Positions 17,762 through 29,900 of a stretch of 64,000 nucleotides of DNA are shown one piece after another. Position numbers and translations under genes: made by a program. The stretch is from Planctomycetota bacterium (lineage in GTDB: Bacteria; Planctomycetota; Phycisphaerae; Phycisphaerales; UBA1924): NCBI GenBank assembly GCA_020831805.1, contig JAFIFX010000009.1, positions 62,001-126,000 of the forward strand, given 5' to 3'. The notes below the pieces were generated by a model. It saw only the letters and a program-made list of their open reading frames with translations. It ran no database searches and was not told the origin of the DNA. The stretch's first letter is position 1, and each line of letters starts with the position of its first letter.

Positions 17762-18823
17762 TCAGGCCACCAACTGACGCTCGAGCTTGTCCGGATGCAC
17801 CGCCTGGGCGATGGCATCCTCCTTGGTGATCGTCCCGTTGAAATACAGCTCCGCGATCGACGAGTCCAGGCTGGTCATGCCGATCTGGCGCGAGGTCTCG
17901 ATCACATTGGGGATCTCGTAGACCTTGTTCTCGCGGATCAGATTGCGCACCGCCGGGGTGCACAGCAGCACCTCGACCGCCGGGACCATGCCGGGCTTGT
18001 CCGCACGCGTGAACAGCGTCTGGGACACCACCGCCTGCAGCGTCGTCGACAGCATCGAACGGATCTGGTTCTGCTGCCCGCTCGGGTACATATCGATGAT
18101 TCGGGACACGGTCTGCGAGGCGTTGACCGTGTGCAGCGTCGAGAGCACCAGGTGGCCGGTCTCGGCGGCCGAGATCGCCAGCGAGGTCGTCTCCAGGTCG
18201 CGCATTTCGCCGACCAGGATGATGTCCGGGTCCTGGCGCAGGGCGTGCTTCAGGCCCGAGGCGAAGCTGATCATGTCGCGGCCAAGCTCGCGCTGCTCGA
18301 TGAGGCACTTGTCGCTCTCGAACAGGTACTCGACCGGGTCTTCCAGCGTGATGATGTGCTTGCGGTACCGCTGGTTCATCGCCTGGATCATCGCCGCCAG
18401 CGTGGTCGACTTACCCGAGCCGGTGTCGCCCGTCACGAGCACGAGGCCGCGGGGCAGGTAGGTCAGCCGGGCGATGACCTCCGGCAGGTTCAGCGCCGCC
18501 AGCGGGGGCACCTTGGTCTTAATCGCACGCATCGCCAGCCCGATCACGCCCTTCTGCATGTGTGCGTTGACGCGGTAGCGGGCCAGCCCGGGGATCTGGT
18601 ACGAGAAGTCCGCGTCCTTGGACTGCGCGAACATCTCGCGGACCTCGCGGTTGGAGATCTCCTCGAACATGCCCGACACGATCTCGGGCGTCAGCGGCTC
18701 ATCTCCCAAGGGGGTCATCACCTGGTGGATGCGGGCGGTGGGCGGCTCCCCGGCGACGATGTGCACATCGGACGCGTCGGCTTCGTGGGCTTGACGGAGA
18801 ATCGTCTCAAGATTCACGGGCAT
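17762..18823 (-). CDS. pilT: Type IV pilus retraction ATPase PilT
   Basis: A 353-residue cytoplasmic ATPase. It has VTGDTGSGKSTTLAAM (Walker A), RYRKHIITLEDPVEY, ILVGEMRDLETTSLAI (Asp box and Walker B) and TGHLVLSTLHT (His box). PAVRNLIREN matches the AIRNLIRE motif that is specific for PilT and needed for retraction. ADASDVHIVAGEPP opens the N-terminal domain. A PilT without PilB nearby suggests the assembly ATPase is elsewhere. The ATG at 18823 directly follows GAGGAG, which is too close for a normal ribosome site, so an unusual start region is likely. Confidence 0.95.
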   Translation of the reverse strand: MPVNLETILRQAHEADASDVHIVAGEPPTARIHQVMTPLGDEPLTPEIVSGMFEEISNREVREMFAQSKDADFSYQIPGLARYRVNAHMQKGVIGLAMRAIKTKVPPLAALNLPEVIARLTYLPRGLVLVTGDTGSGKSTTLAAMIQAMNQRYRKHIITLEDPVEYLFESDKCLIEQRELGRDMISFASGLKHALRQDPDIILVGEMRDLETTSLAISAAETGHLVLSTLHTVNASQTVSRIIDMYPSGQQNQIRSMLSTTLQAVVSQTLFTRADKPGMVPAVEVLLCTPAVRNLIRENKVYEIPNVIETSRQIGMTSLDSSIAELYFNGTITKEDAIAQAVHPDKLERQLVA

Positions 18824-19041
18824 CTCCTCGCTCGGGACCCGCCCGGCACGGCGCGGGCGCTCAACCGGTCCATCGGCCCGAAGAACCCCCGGGTTCACCC
18901 GGCCTGCCCATACCTGCGATTCCCCCGCTTCTCATGCACGCCCGTTCGGTGTGCGCCCACCCCGCCAGCCTGCCCAGACGGCACAGACGGCCTCGGCGCA
19001 GGGTTCCCGGACCCCGCCCAACCTCAAACCCAACACCGCGT

Positions 19042-19506
19042 TCAGCGTTCCAAGGCCGCCCGGTCCCGGGCCTCGACCGCGAGTTGGTCGACGCGCTCGT
19101 TCTCCGGGTGCCCGTCGTGCCCCTTGACCCAGTGGAACCGGATCTCGTGCTCGGCCCGCAGCTCGTCGAGCCGCTTCCAAAGATCCACATTCTTCACCGG
19201 CGACTTCGAGGCCGTCCGCCACCCCTTCTTCTTCCAGCCCGCCATCCACTCCTCGAGACCCTTGAGCACATACTGCGAGTCCGAGTACAACTCGACCAGG
19301 CTCGGGCGGGTCAGCGCGCCCAGGCCCTCGATCACCGCGGTCAGCTCCATCCGGTTATTGGTGGTCGCGGGCTCGCCGCCGTTGCGTTCGACGGCCTTCC
19401 CGGTCTTCGGATGACGCAGCAGGAAAGCCCATCCCCCGGGCCCGGGATTACCCGAGCACGCGCCGTCGGTGTACAGCTCGACATGAGGCCTGACCGGGGT
19501 CGTCAT
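19042..19506 (-). CDS. rnhA: Ribonuclease HI
   Basis: A 154-residue RNase H that cuts the RNA strand of RNA-DNA hybrids. All catalytic residues are in place: Asp in [17 protein letters not shown], Glu in [12 protein letters not shown], Asp in [11 protein letters not shown], and the His and Asp of [19 protein letters not shown]. The basic handle [16 protein letters not shown] is also present. The ATG overlaps the stop of the methyltransferase gene by 4 nt (ATGA), so both are on one message. The 218 nt between pilT and the end of rnhA hold no recognisable feature. Confidence 0.95.
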   Translation of the reverse strand: MTTPVRPHVELYTDGACSGNPGPGGWAFLLRHPKTGKAVERNGGEPATTNNRMELTAVIEGLGALTRPSLVELYSDSQYVLKGLEEWMAGWKKKGWRTASKSPVKNVDLWKRLDELRAEHEIRFHWVKGHDGHPENERVDQLAVEARDRAALER

Positions 19507-20336
19507 CGGCGCGGGGGCTCCGTCACATGGCCGACCTTCTCGTACCGCACGATCAGCGATCGCCCCATCGTCACCCGCCACGACCGGGCGTGGCGGAACA
19601 TCGCCCTGTTGCGTTCCCGGTGCTCGGGGCGGCCCAGCCCGAGGTAGACCCGGCGCATCCAGGGATACCCCACAAGATACACGAGCAGATACACCGGCAG
19701 CAGCACCTTCCGCTTGATCCGGTCCCCCGTCGCCTCGACCACCCGCCCGCCCCAGTACGACCCGTCGTGCCACAGCCAGCCGAGATCGACCGGCGAAACA
19801 TGGAACCGGTCGTCCTGCGCCCCCGGCGCCAGCTCGCGCAGCTGCGTGAAATGGAACTGGTGCATCGTCCCCGTAAACAGGAACTGCAGCCGCGAGAACA
19901 GGCTCGACACATTCGGCGTGCTGACGATCACGCTGCCGCCCACCCGGCAGACGCGGAACAGCTCGCCCATCAGGTCGTGCGGACGCTGGACATGCTCGAT
20001 GCCCTCCAGGCACACCACCGCGTCGAACGATCCGTCCTCGAACGGCAGTCGGGCGGTCATGTCCGCATGCACGTACGACGCGTCGTGCCGGTTGATGTCC
20101 GCGGGAACCACCTCGTGGCCCTGCCCCCGCAACACCTCCGACAGCCGCCCGGCTCCCGCCGGGATGTCCAGCACCCGCCCGGGGGGCATCGCCGCGGTCA
20201 TCCGCGCGACCAGCCGCATGTATCCGGTGAAGTCGGGCCGATGACTGAACTCCGCCGTTGCCGGCGGGGCCGTCCCTGAGGGATCGGGCCTGGACGGGTT
20301 GTGCGGCGAGCGGACCGCCTCCGCGGATGCGTTCAT
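19503..20336 (-). CDS. Class I SAM-dependent methyltransferase
   Basis: A 277-residue protein with [18 protein letters not shown] (motif I, SAM-binding glycines), [19 protein letters not shown] (the acidic ribose-binding end) and [19 protein letters not shown] (motif IV/post-I). This is the Methyltransf_11/UbiE-like fold; the substrate is unknown. A hydrophobic stretch [15 protein letters not shown] near residue 220 could attach it to a membrane. The presence of rnhA behind it gives no functional clue. TAGAGT lies 6 nt before the ATG, so the mRNA appears leaderless. It diverges from purL. Confidence 0.85.
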   Translation of the reverse strand: MNASAEAVRSPHNPSRPDPSGTAPPATAEFSHRPDFTGYMRLVARMTAAMPPGRVLDIPAGAGRLSEVLRGQGHEVVPADINRHDASYVHADMTARLPFEDGSFDAVVCLEGIEHVQRPHDLMGELFRVCRVGGSVIVSTPNVSSLFSRLQFLFTGTMHQFHFTQLRELAPGAQDDRFHVSPVDLGWLWHDGSYWGGRVVEATGDRIKRKVLLPVYLLVYLVGYPWMRRVYLGLGRPEHRERNRAMFRHARSWRVTMGRSLIVRYEKVGHVTEPPRR

Positions 20337-20342
20337 CCACCG

Positions 20343-20348
20343 ACTCTA
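20343..20348 (-). promoter_or_regulatory. -10 box TAGAGT of the methyltransferase-rnhA operon, leaderless spacing
   Basis: On the minus strand TAGAGT ends 6 nt before the ATG at 20336. It lies back to back with the purL -10 box 36 nt away on the other strand. Confidence 0.5.
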
Positions 20349-20384
20349 CAGCACGCCACGCCCAAGATCCACGCCGCGACGACC

Positions 20385-20390
20385 TACGAT
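20385..20390 (+). promoter_or_regulatory. -10 box TACGAT of purL, leaderless spacing
   Basis: TACGAT ends 5 nt before the purL ATG at 20396. No Shine-Dalgarno sequence is present, and the frame upstream is open, so this box helps to choose the start. Confidence 0.5.
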
Positions 20391-20395
20391 GCCAC

Positions 20396-23395
20396 ATGCC
20401 CAGCACCGCCGCCCGCCCCGCCGTCGCCGTCCACCGCGTCGAGGTCCGACCCCTGCCCAACGCGGGCGACCCCCGCGCCGACGAACTGATGGACAAGGTG
20501 CGTGGGCTGGGCCTCAACCCGGAGTCGGTCCGCACCGCCCGGGTCTACCTGATCGAGGGCCCGTTCGAGGACGCCGACATCCATCGCATCGTCGGCGCCC
20601 TGCTGACCAACCCGGTCACCGAGGAAGCCGTGGTGGGCGCCGCCCCGGCCGACGGGGCGTTGGTGGAGATCCACCCCCTCCCCGGCGTCATGGATCCGCC
20701 CGCCCAGACCGTCCGCGACGCGATCGAGGAACTCACCGGCCTGGACTGCCGCGTGCTCACCGGCTGGCGCTACGACCTCCGCGGCGTGTCGGGCGACGAC
20801 GCTGCCAATCTCGCCGCGAAGGTGCTCGCCAACCCCGTCGTCACCGGCGTCCACACCGAGGCCTTCCACCCCGCCGAACTACCCAAGGGCCACGCGTACG
20901 ACCTGGCCGTCCGCCATGTCAAGGTCCGTGACCTCGACGACGCGACGCTGGAGAAGCTCAGCCGCGACGCCCACCTGTTCCTCAGCCTTGACGAGATGCG
21001 GGCCATCCGCGACGAGTACCGGCATCTGGACCGCGAGCCGAGCGACATCGAGCTGGAAACCCTCGCCCAGACCTGGTCCGAGCACTGCGTCCACAAGACG
21101 CTCAAGGCCACCATCCGCTATCAGTCCGACGACCCCGAAGACCCGGTCAAGCGCGCCGGCCGCCCCGGCCACCAGGCCAACCCCGACGGATCCGTGACCA
21201 TCCACAACCTGCTCAAGTCCTCCGTGGCCGCCGCCACCTTCGAGCTGATCGAGGAGGGCCTGGACTGGACCCTGTCCGTGTTCGTCGACAACGCCGGCAT
21301 CATCGCCTTCGACGACGACCACGCCGTCTGCATCAAGGTCGAGACCCACAACCACCCCTCCGCCATCGAGCCCTACGGCGGGGCGGCGACGGGGATCGGT
21401 GGGTGTATCCGCGACATCATGGGCACCGGCCTGGCCGCCAAGCCCATCGCCAACACCGATGTCTTCTGCGTGGCGCACCCCGACATCCCCCAGATCCCCG
21501 CCGGATGCCTGCCCCCGGACCGCGTCCTCCGCGAGGTGGTCGCCGGCGTCCGCGACTACGGCAACCGCATGGGCATCCCCACCGTCAACGGGGCGGTCTG
21601 GTTCGACGACCGGCACATCGGCAACCCGCTGGTCTTCGCCGGCTGCATCGGCGTGATGCCCAACGACCGGATCGGGGGCGAAGCGAAGCCCGGCGACCTG
21701 ATCGTCGCCCTCGGCGGCCGGACCGGACGCGACGGCATCCACGGCGCGACCTTCTCCAGCGCCGAACTGACCGACACCCACGCCGACGAGTTCGCCCACG
21801 CCGTCCAGATCGGCAACGCCATCGAGGAAAAACGCGTCCTCGACGCCATCCTGCGGGCGCGCGATCACAAGAAGTCCGGAGCGCCCGCGGCGGGATGCCT
21901 CTACTCCGCCATCACCGACTGCGGCGCGGGCGGCTTCTCCTCCGCCGTCGGCGAGATGGGCGAGAAACTCGGCGCCGAGGTCCACCTCGAGAAGGCGCCC
22001 CTCAAGTACGAGGGCCTGTCCTACACCGAGATCTGGATCTCCGAGGCCCAGGAGCGCATGGTCCTGGCCCTCCCCAGGGAGAATCTCGACGCCCTCCAGG
22101 CCATCTGCGACGAGGAGCATGTCGAACTCTCCGTCCTCGGGACCTTCGGCACCGAAAACCGCGACCTGATCCTCACCTACCACGGCACCGAAGTCGGCCG
22201 GCTCCCGATGGAGTTCCTCCACGACGGCATCCCCATGCCGACGAGGGAAGCGAACTGGTCGGCGCCGAAAACCAGCCCCGAGCGTGAGCGAGCGGGCTCC
22301 CCCCCCACTCCGTCTCTCCGGAACTCCGTCTCTTCGTCTCTTCTTGCTCTTCTGGCCCACCCCAACATCGCCAGCAAGCACTGGATCATCAACCAGTACG
22401 ACCACGAGGTGCAGGGCAACACCGTCGTCAAGCCCCTGGTCGGCCCCCTCGGGCGTGGCCCCTCGGACGCCGCCGTCATCGAGCCGATCCCCGGCTCCGG
22501 ACGGGGTCTGGCCATCGCCTGCGGGCTGGCGACCGGGCTCGAGTCCGACCCCTACCACATGGCCCTGGCCGCCATCGATGAGTGCGTCCGCAACCTGGTC
22601 TGCACCGGAGCCGACCCGGACCGCATCGCCATCCTGGACAACTTCTCCTGGCCGAGTTGCAACAAGCCGGAGAATCTCGGCTCGCTCGTCCGCGCCGCCG
22701 AGGGCTGCTACGACGGGGCCAAGGCATACCGCACGCCCTTCGTCTCGGGCAAGGACAGCCTGAACAACCAGTTCACCACCGAGGACGGCCGGACCATTGA
22801 GATCCCGCCGACCCTGCTGATCACCGGCATCGGCCTCGTCCACGAACTCACGCGGGTCGTGACCATGGACGCCAAGAAGCCTGGCCACGCGCTCTTCCTG
22901 ATCGGCGGACGCGAAACCGGCCTGGGCGGGTCCCACTTCGCCCGTCTGACCGGCGTCGGCGGCGAGGAGCCCCGCGTCGATCTGGCCGCCGGCCCGCGCC
23001 ACGCACGCTTCGTCGCGGACCTGATCCGACAGGGCCGCATCCGCTCCGCGCACGATGTCTCAGACGGCGGCGCACTGACCGCCATCGCGGAGATGCTCAT
23101 CGCAGGATCCCGCCCCGACCGCCCGATCGGGGCCGAGGTCAGCCTCTCGGGCGGCCCGGGCTCGCTGCTGTCCAACTGCTTCGCGGAGATGACTTCGGCG
23201 TACATCGTCGAGGTCGACGAGGACGCCTTCGACCTGATCGGCTATATGGCCGAGCAACGGACCGATATCCCCGTCCACCGGCTCGGAGAACTGACCGACA
23301 CCGGCACGCTCCTGATCGAAGACGGACCCCAAGGCGAGGAATCAATAGAGGTCGAGCGGCTCGCCGAGACCTGGCGTGCCCCGCTGGACTGGTGA
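20396..23395 (+). CDS. purL: Phosphoribosylformylglycinamidine synthase, PurS-PurS-PurL fusion
   Basis: A 999-residue protein making FGAM in purine synthesis, with ammonia from a separate PurQ. Residues about 10-80 ([20 protein letters not shown]) and 85-160 ([20 protein letters not shown]) look like two PurS-type units in tandem. The rest is a small-type Pur[41 protein letters not shown]-like [17 protein letters not shown], and [17 protein letters not shown]. There is no glutaminase domain. The linker at about residues 627-655 ([19 protein letters not shown]) is coded by repeat-like DNA (see findings). The gene ends 1 nt before the convergent HDOD-GGDEF gene. Confidence 0.95.
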   Translation: MPSTAARPAVAVHRVEVRPLPNAGDPRADELMDKVRGLGLNPESVRTARVYLIEGPFEDADIHRIVGALLTNPVTEEAVVGAAPADGALVEIHPLPGVMDPPAQTVRDAIEELTGLDCRVLTGWRYDLRGVSGDDAANLAAKVLANPVVTGVHTEAFHPAELPKGHAYDLAVRHVKVRDLDDATLEKLSRDAHLFLSLDEMRAIRDEYRHLDREPSDIELETLAQTWSEHCVHKTLKATIRYQSDDPEDPVKRAGRPGHQANPDGSVTIHNLLKSSVAAATFELIEEGLDWTLSVFVDNAGIIAFDDDHAVCIKVETHNHPSAIEPYGGAATGIGGCIRDIMGTGLAAKPIANTDVFCVAHPDIPQIPAGCLPPDRVLREVVAGVRDYGNRMGIPTVNGAVWFDDRHIGNPLVFAGCIGVMPNDRIGGEAKPGDLIVALGGRTGRDGIHGATFSSAELTDTHADEFAHAVQIGNAIEEKRVLDAILRARDHKKSGAPAAGCLYSAITDCGAGGFSSAVGEMGEKLGAEVHLEKAPLKYEGLSYTEIWISEAQERMVLALPRENLDALQAICDEEHVELSVLGTFGTENRDLILTYHGTEVGRLPMEFLHDGIPMPTREANWSAPKTSPERERAGSPPTPSLRNSVSSSLLALLAHPNIASKHWIINQYDHEVQGNTVVKPLVGPLGRGPSDAAVIEPIPGSGRGLAIACGLATGLESDPYHMALAAIDECVRNLVCTGADPDRIAILDNFSWPSCNKPENLGSLVRAAEGCYDGAKAYRTPFVSGKDSLNNQFTTEDGRTIEIPPTLLITGIGLVHELTRVVTMDAKKPGHALFLIGGRETGLGGSHFARLTGVGGEEPRVDLAAGPRHARFVADLIRQGRIRSAHDVSDGGALTAIAEMLIAGSRPDRPIGAEVSLSGGPGSLLSNCFAEMTSAYIVEVDEDAFDLIGYMAEQRTDIPVHRLGELTDTGTLLIEDGPQGEESIEVERLAETWRAPLDW
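22276..22356. repeat. Repeat-derived segment inside purL
   Basis: 22276-22300 reads CCCCGAGCGTGAGCGAGC then GGGCTCC, close to the intergenic repeat at 2015-2036. 22311-22356 is rich in CGTCTCT, CTCCGTCTC and TTCGTCTC, the reverse complement of the 1233-1276 repeat. Both sit end to end in the linker before HPNIASKHW of PurL, and the frame is kept. Confidence 0.6.
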
Positions 23396-23396
23396 C

Positions 23397-25319
23397 TCAC
23401 GCCGCTTGCGACTTGCTGCCGCCGACGATCATCCCCACCCACTTGCCGATGTCGGCCACGAACTCCTGCTTGGGGATGAACCCGTTCGCGCCGAGGCGTT
23501 CGCACTCACCCTTCGCCTCCGCCGCGTCTTCACCGCTGAGCACGATGAAGGTCCGCGATGACAGGGTCTGCGAGCCGCGCACGATCCGAAGCAGGTCATA
23601 GCCGCTGGTGCCCGGCAGGTTCAGGTCGACCAGAAACACATCGGCCGCAACGATCTCGCCCGCGTCCATCCGCTCGATCTCGGTCCGGGCCCGCGTCCCG
23701 GATTCGACCCACTGGATCTCGACCCCCTCCTGGCGCTTGAGCAGCGATGTGATCAGCGTCGCCGCGAGCGGGTCATCCTCGACGAACAGGACACGCACCG
23801 TGCACTCCGACCGGCACGCCTGCGTCTCCGCGGCGAGCCCACCCGCCTCGGCATCGGGGCGATGGACAAACACGCGGTTGCGCCCGGAACGCTTCGCCTC
23901 GTAGACGCAGGCATCCGCATCGCCGACAAGCTTCCCGGCCGAGTTGTACCGGGCCGGGTCATCCGCGTCGGTCGCGGCCACGCCCACCGAGACCGTCACC
24001 GCCAAGGCGTCCGGCCCCTCGTCCACACCAGAAAGATTGAACGGCGAAGCATCCACCGCCGCACGCAACTCCTCGCCCAGCACCGCCGCCGCGTCGATGC
24101 CCTGCCCGGGCAGGATCACCGCGAACTCTTCCCCCCCGTACCGCGCGACGATCCCCCGATCGCCCACCGATTCCTGCATGCGCTGGGCCAACTCAACCAG
24201 AATCATGTCGCCCGCGGCGTGCCCGTACCGATCATTGATGGACTTGAAGCGGTCCGCGTCGCAGAAGACAACGGCCATTGGCTCGCCCCGCTCCTGGAAC
24301 GCCCTGAACGCGTCGGCCAGCTCGCCGTCGAAGCGACGCCGGTTGGCCAGCCCGGTCAACGCGTCGGTCGTCGCGTCCCGCGCGAGGCTCTCCGCCTCGC
24401 GCTGGATCGACAGCTGATGCTCCAGACCCTTCTCCTGCGCCTCGGCCATCAGCGTGATCGTGTCGGGCAGGTCGCCGATGTCCTGCGAGAACAGCTTGGC
24501 AATGACCTGCGCATCCTCCGCAGCCCGGTCGACCAGCTCCTGGGCATCCGGGGCGCGATGGCCGAACCACGCATGCGAGTAATCCTGGATCTGCTTCATC
24601 GTCGGGATGGGCTGCTCGTTGGACAGCACGCTGCCGACCATCGAACCGAGCCCGACCATCCTCACCAGTTCCAGGTGGCCCGCGCCGGCCGACTTCGGCG
24701 TATGGTGCGCCCCCACCGCCAACCGCACCGGCTCGGGCAGGTTCCACTTCTTGGCCAGACCCGCACCGACCTCCGCGTGCGTGAAGCCGAAGGTCTCACG
24801 CTCGGCGGCGCACCAGTCCGCGTGATGCAGCCCGGCGACCACATCGGCGTAATCCTGCTTGAGTTCGACGAACAGCGCCAGCACACCGATGTCCTGGAAC
24901 AGCCCGGCCGTGAACGCCTCGTCCGGATCACATACGCCCGTCAGCTTCGAAGCCATGCGCGAGGACACCGCCCCGACGATCGCACGCCGCCAGTGCCCCA
25001 TCAGGTCGAACCCCGAGCCCTCGGCCGCCCTGGTGATGTCCACCAGGCTGAAACCGAGCACCAGCGATTTCACCGTGTTCAGCCCCAGGAACCCCATCGC
25101 GCGCTCGATCGAGCCGCACGGCTTCGACAACCCGTAAAAGCTCGAGTTGACCGTCTTGAGCACCTTGCCCGCCAACGCCTGGTCCTGAGAGACGGCCTCG
25201 GCGATCTTCTTGAGTGGCACATTGGGATCTGATGTCAGATCCAGAATCTCTGCCGCCACCGTCGGCAGCGACGGAAGCGAGGTGCATGACAGGATCTGAT
25301 CGAGCGTTCGTCGTTGCAT
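23397..25319 (-). CDS. HDOD-GGDEF-receiver fusion protein (putative diguanylate cyclase)
   Basis: A 640-residue signalling protein. Residues 1-210 form an HDOD domain (SLPTVAAEILDLTSDPNVPLKK, then VLKTVNSSFYGL). A linker with a predicted coiled segment (EAQEKGLEHQLSIQREAES) leads to a GGDEF domain at about 320-500 with the active motif RYGGEEF near 395. The RxxD inhibitory site is absent at the usual position, so feedback by c-di-GMP is unlikely. Residues 520-640 are a receiver domain (VRVLFVEDDPLAATLI, VFLVDLNLPGTSGYDLL; phospho-acceptor about Asp564). A receiver at the C terminus is unusual. The ATG at 25319 fits the start of the HDOD domain. It lies 167 nt downstream of the NtrC-type gene. 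Confidence 0.9.
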   Translation of the reverse strand: MQRRTLDQILSCTSLPSLPTVAAEILDLTSDPNVPLKKIAEAVSQDQALAGKVLKTVNSSFYGLSKPCGSIERAMGFLGLNTVKSLVLGFSLVDITRAAEGSGFDLMGHWRRAIVGAVSSRMASKLTGVCDPDEAFTAGLFQDIGVLALFVELKQDYADVVAGLHHADWCAAERETFGFTHAEVGAGLAKKWNLPEPVRLAVGAHHTPKSAGAGHLELVRMVGLGSMVGSVLSNEQPIPTMKQIQDYSHAWFGHRAPDAQELVDRAAEDAQVIAKLFSQDIGDLPDTITLMAEAQEKGLEHQLSIQREAESLARDATTDALTGLANRRRFDGELADAFRAFQERGEPMAVVFCDADRFKSINDRYGHAAGDMILVELAQRMQESVGDRGIVARYGGEEFAVILPGQGIDAAAVLGEELRAAVDASPFNLSGVDEGPDALAVTVSVGVAATDADDPARYNSAGKLVGDADACVYEAKRSGRNRVFVHRPDAEAGGLAAETQACRSECTVRVLFVEDDPLAATLITSLLKRQEGVEIQWVESGTRARTEIERMDAGEIVAADVFLVDLNLPGTSGYDLLRIVRGSQTLSSRTFIVLSGEDAAEAKGECERLGANGFIPKQEFVADIGKWVGMIVGGSKSQAA

Positions 25320-25486
25320 TCCGGACCCCACGGCGTTCGCAAGCCCCCTGAACTGGGAGGGCGATTCCAAGGTCCAAATCGGAACAACTCCCCATGAACT
25401 TCGTGCCACGCGCGTGTTTTTGAACGAAATCCGGGAAGCGGCACAGTCCAGCCCGATCCGCATGAAGACCGCCCAAGAGCGGGGCT

Positions 25487-26929
<1,443 letters not shown>

Positions 26930-26995
26930 ATCGCCGGGAAGCGTATGGCCCCCACCCCCCACCGGCCCGGGGCAGCCCCGGACCGGGCCCACGGT

Positions 26996-29900
26996 TCAGG
27001 GGCAGCCGGCGTTGAACGCCGCCACGAACGCCGAGAAGTCGAAGAAGTTCAGCTCACCGTCCCCGTTAAAGTCCGCCGCCGGGTCCCCGGCCTGGAACAG
27101 ATTGATGAACACCGCGAAGTCGAAGAAGTTCACCTCCCCGTCCCCGTTCATGTCCACCGGGCAGTCCGGGGCCCCCACGCGGATCACCACCCGCGCCGGC
27201 AGGCTGTACACATTCGGATCCCCGACCGGGTTGGCCGGGTTGCCCACCTCGGCCACCAGCCGGTAGTCGAACCAGTCCTCCCCCTCGAACCCCGGGTCCG
27301 GGGTGTAGTGGAACGACCCGTCGGCGAACACCGTCACGCTGCCGTTCGCCGGCGGCGTGTGGTCGGGCGAGGCGAAGAAGCCCAGATCGACCATCAGGTC
27401 CTCGTTGTCGATCCGCCCGGGCTGGCCGATGTCGTTGGCCATCAGGCCCTCGGCCGCGTCCACGCTGATCGCCCCGGGGGCCAGGTAGGTGTCGTCGATC
27501 GCCAGACGGAAGGCGTTGTCACGCAAGTCCCGCAGTTCGCCCAGCACGAACTCGACATAGGGGAAGGACGGGGCGTTGGTCGAGATCGCAAGGGCGATCT
27601 CGGAAGACAGCGCGGCGATACGCTGGGCGAAATAGTCCTCGATCCCTGGCAGGTCCACGCCCGGGGCCCCGCCGATCGCACCGTCGTCCGCATCCGCCGT
27701 CGCGAGCAGCACCGAAATCAGGTCGCCGGAACGGAAGCCCAGGCCGTCGGCGCTTGGCACGCCGCGCAGGGCGGCCCGGAGCACCTCGCTTCGCCCGAAT
27801 GCGTCGGATGCGCCCAGGGTCAGGTAGCCGTCGAGCAGCGCGCTGGTGTTGTCCAGCAGGTCCGCAGCGTCGACCAGCGTCGAGGGCGGAGCGCTGAGTT
27901 CGTCGAGAACCCTTTGGCGGACCGCCGTGCGGACCGCCGCCATCTCGTCCGTCAAGAAGGCGGTCTGGATCGGGAGGTAGTCGCTGCCCTGGTGGGTGAA
28001 GGTCGAAGTGTCAGCGATCACGCGCAGCCTGGCATCAGTCACATATATGGTCCAGCCCGTCCAGCTGAACACCTGCACATTGACTGTCCCGGCGTTATAG
28101 ATCTGTCCGACGAGATCCCCTGTTTGGAGCGGTATCCAGAGGGCCATCCAACCGGTGCCTGTAGGAAAGATCAATGCCTCGCGCGCAAGCTCACCAAAGT
28201 CGCCCCCGGAGATGATGTCACCGGCAGGCGGTCCCCAGTTGCCGCTTTGGGGATCATACACCTCGGCGACGACCCGGATCGTGCGGACACTCCGCAATGG
28301 ATTCTGCAGCACCGAAGCGACCCGAACATCGAACTCGTTGTCAGAAGACGGGCTTAACTGACCGGAATCCGACGTGATCGAAGAGCGGTGGCTGGCGGAG
28401 CTTCGGAAGTGCCAGTCGAGCGCGATCCGCTCGGCGAGTTCCGCACGAGAGAACCCGGCGGACGAGCCGGTCCGGTTGTCGCTGATGCTGATTTCAAAGC
28501 CCCGGTGGGCGAACCCGTTCGCGTTCCCGGTAAAGTTGATGAGAACGCTACCACCGAAATGAAAGCTCCAATCCCCAATCAGATCCACCCGGGTGATCGT
28601 CGCCGGCAGCGGCGACGCCGTCTGCCCCAGCGGTCCCCACGGGTCGATGCGCGCCGCTCCATTCATCAGTCCCCGCGACTGCAGTTCTGCGTCGACCGCG
28701 GCGTCGATCGCGGTCTGCACCTGCGTCATCCCGTCCGTCGCACGCTGCAGGAGGGCGTTGAACAAATCGTCGCGCCCCCGAGTGGCCGACGCGAGTGACG
28801 CGATCCGCTGGCCCTGGCTGATGATCTGATCGATCTGCGGCGGGTTCCCGCCGCTCGCGTTCTGCTGGCTGCGCAGCATGTACGCGAAGTACCACGGGCT
28901 CTCCCGTGACAGCTGCGAATACGCCGCCGCCGCCTGCGACCACGGCGCTGGCGCCGCCGCCCGCCCCGTGATGATCGGGCCCACCACCGGCAAGCCGTCG
29001 CTGGTCACCAGCCCGGGCGGCACCCGCCGGAAGTCGTTGAGCAGCCGGGACACCACATCGTCCGGGCCGGTGAGCAGGTCAGCCGCGTTGTCCAGCGTGA
29101 GCGACATCGCCTGGTTGTCCTCCGGCCCGGCGAAGACGGAGGTCTGGGCGGTGAAGGTCGCGAATGTGGACAGGCCGCTGGCGCCGCCGACGAAGCTCGG
29201 CGACTGGTCGGAGTACGCCAGGTCAGAGCCGGTCTTGGTGCGGTAGTCAAGGACGGCGTCGGTCTGGGCGGTCAGGTCGACCAGCAGCAGGTTCTGGGCG
29301 AAGCCGAACAACGCGGCCTCGATGCGGTCCAGGGCGCTACGGACCGAGGCGAGATCGGCGATCACCGCGTTGAGCCCGTCCTGGATCATGCCAAACGCCG
29401 CGACCATGGTGCCGAAGATCACATCCAGCTTGGCGTCGATGATGTCGAACCGCGCGTTCATCTGCACCCGCAGGTCCTCCACCTGCTGGCGCAGCGCCGT
29501 GATCTGGTCGAAGATCTGCTGGTCCGCGCTGGGCGGCCCATCGCCGAGCAGGTCGAACAGCCCCAGCACACCCGAGACCACAGCGACCGTTGAAGCCACG
29601 CCTCCGAACACATCGCCCGTGGCGTACGCCGCGCCCAGGCCCGCCAGCGAGCCGACGATGCCCAGCGACTGCTGGGCCACGGCCAGATCGTTGTTGACCT
29701 GCAACTGCATGCCCGCGAACGAGCGGGTGTTCTCGGCCACATACCGCACATCGGGATAACTCGACTGCTGCAGCAGCATCGTCCGGGCGAAGACCGCCGC
29801 CCGGTCGTCCGAGGTCGCCCGGATCGAATCGACCACCGCCTGACGCCGCGCCTCCAGGAAGGCCAACGCGGCGGCGTGGTCCGGGTGGTCCGGGTCCGCG

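Noticed and set aside
20879-23053. A 724-codon open frame on the minus strand opposite purL
   Set aside because: purL is certain by its motifs; the antisense translation is low-complexity Gly, Val and Asp without a fold pattern.
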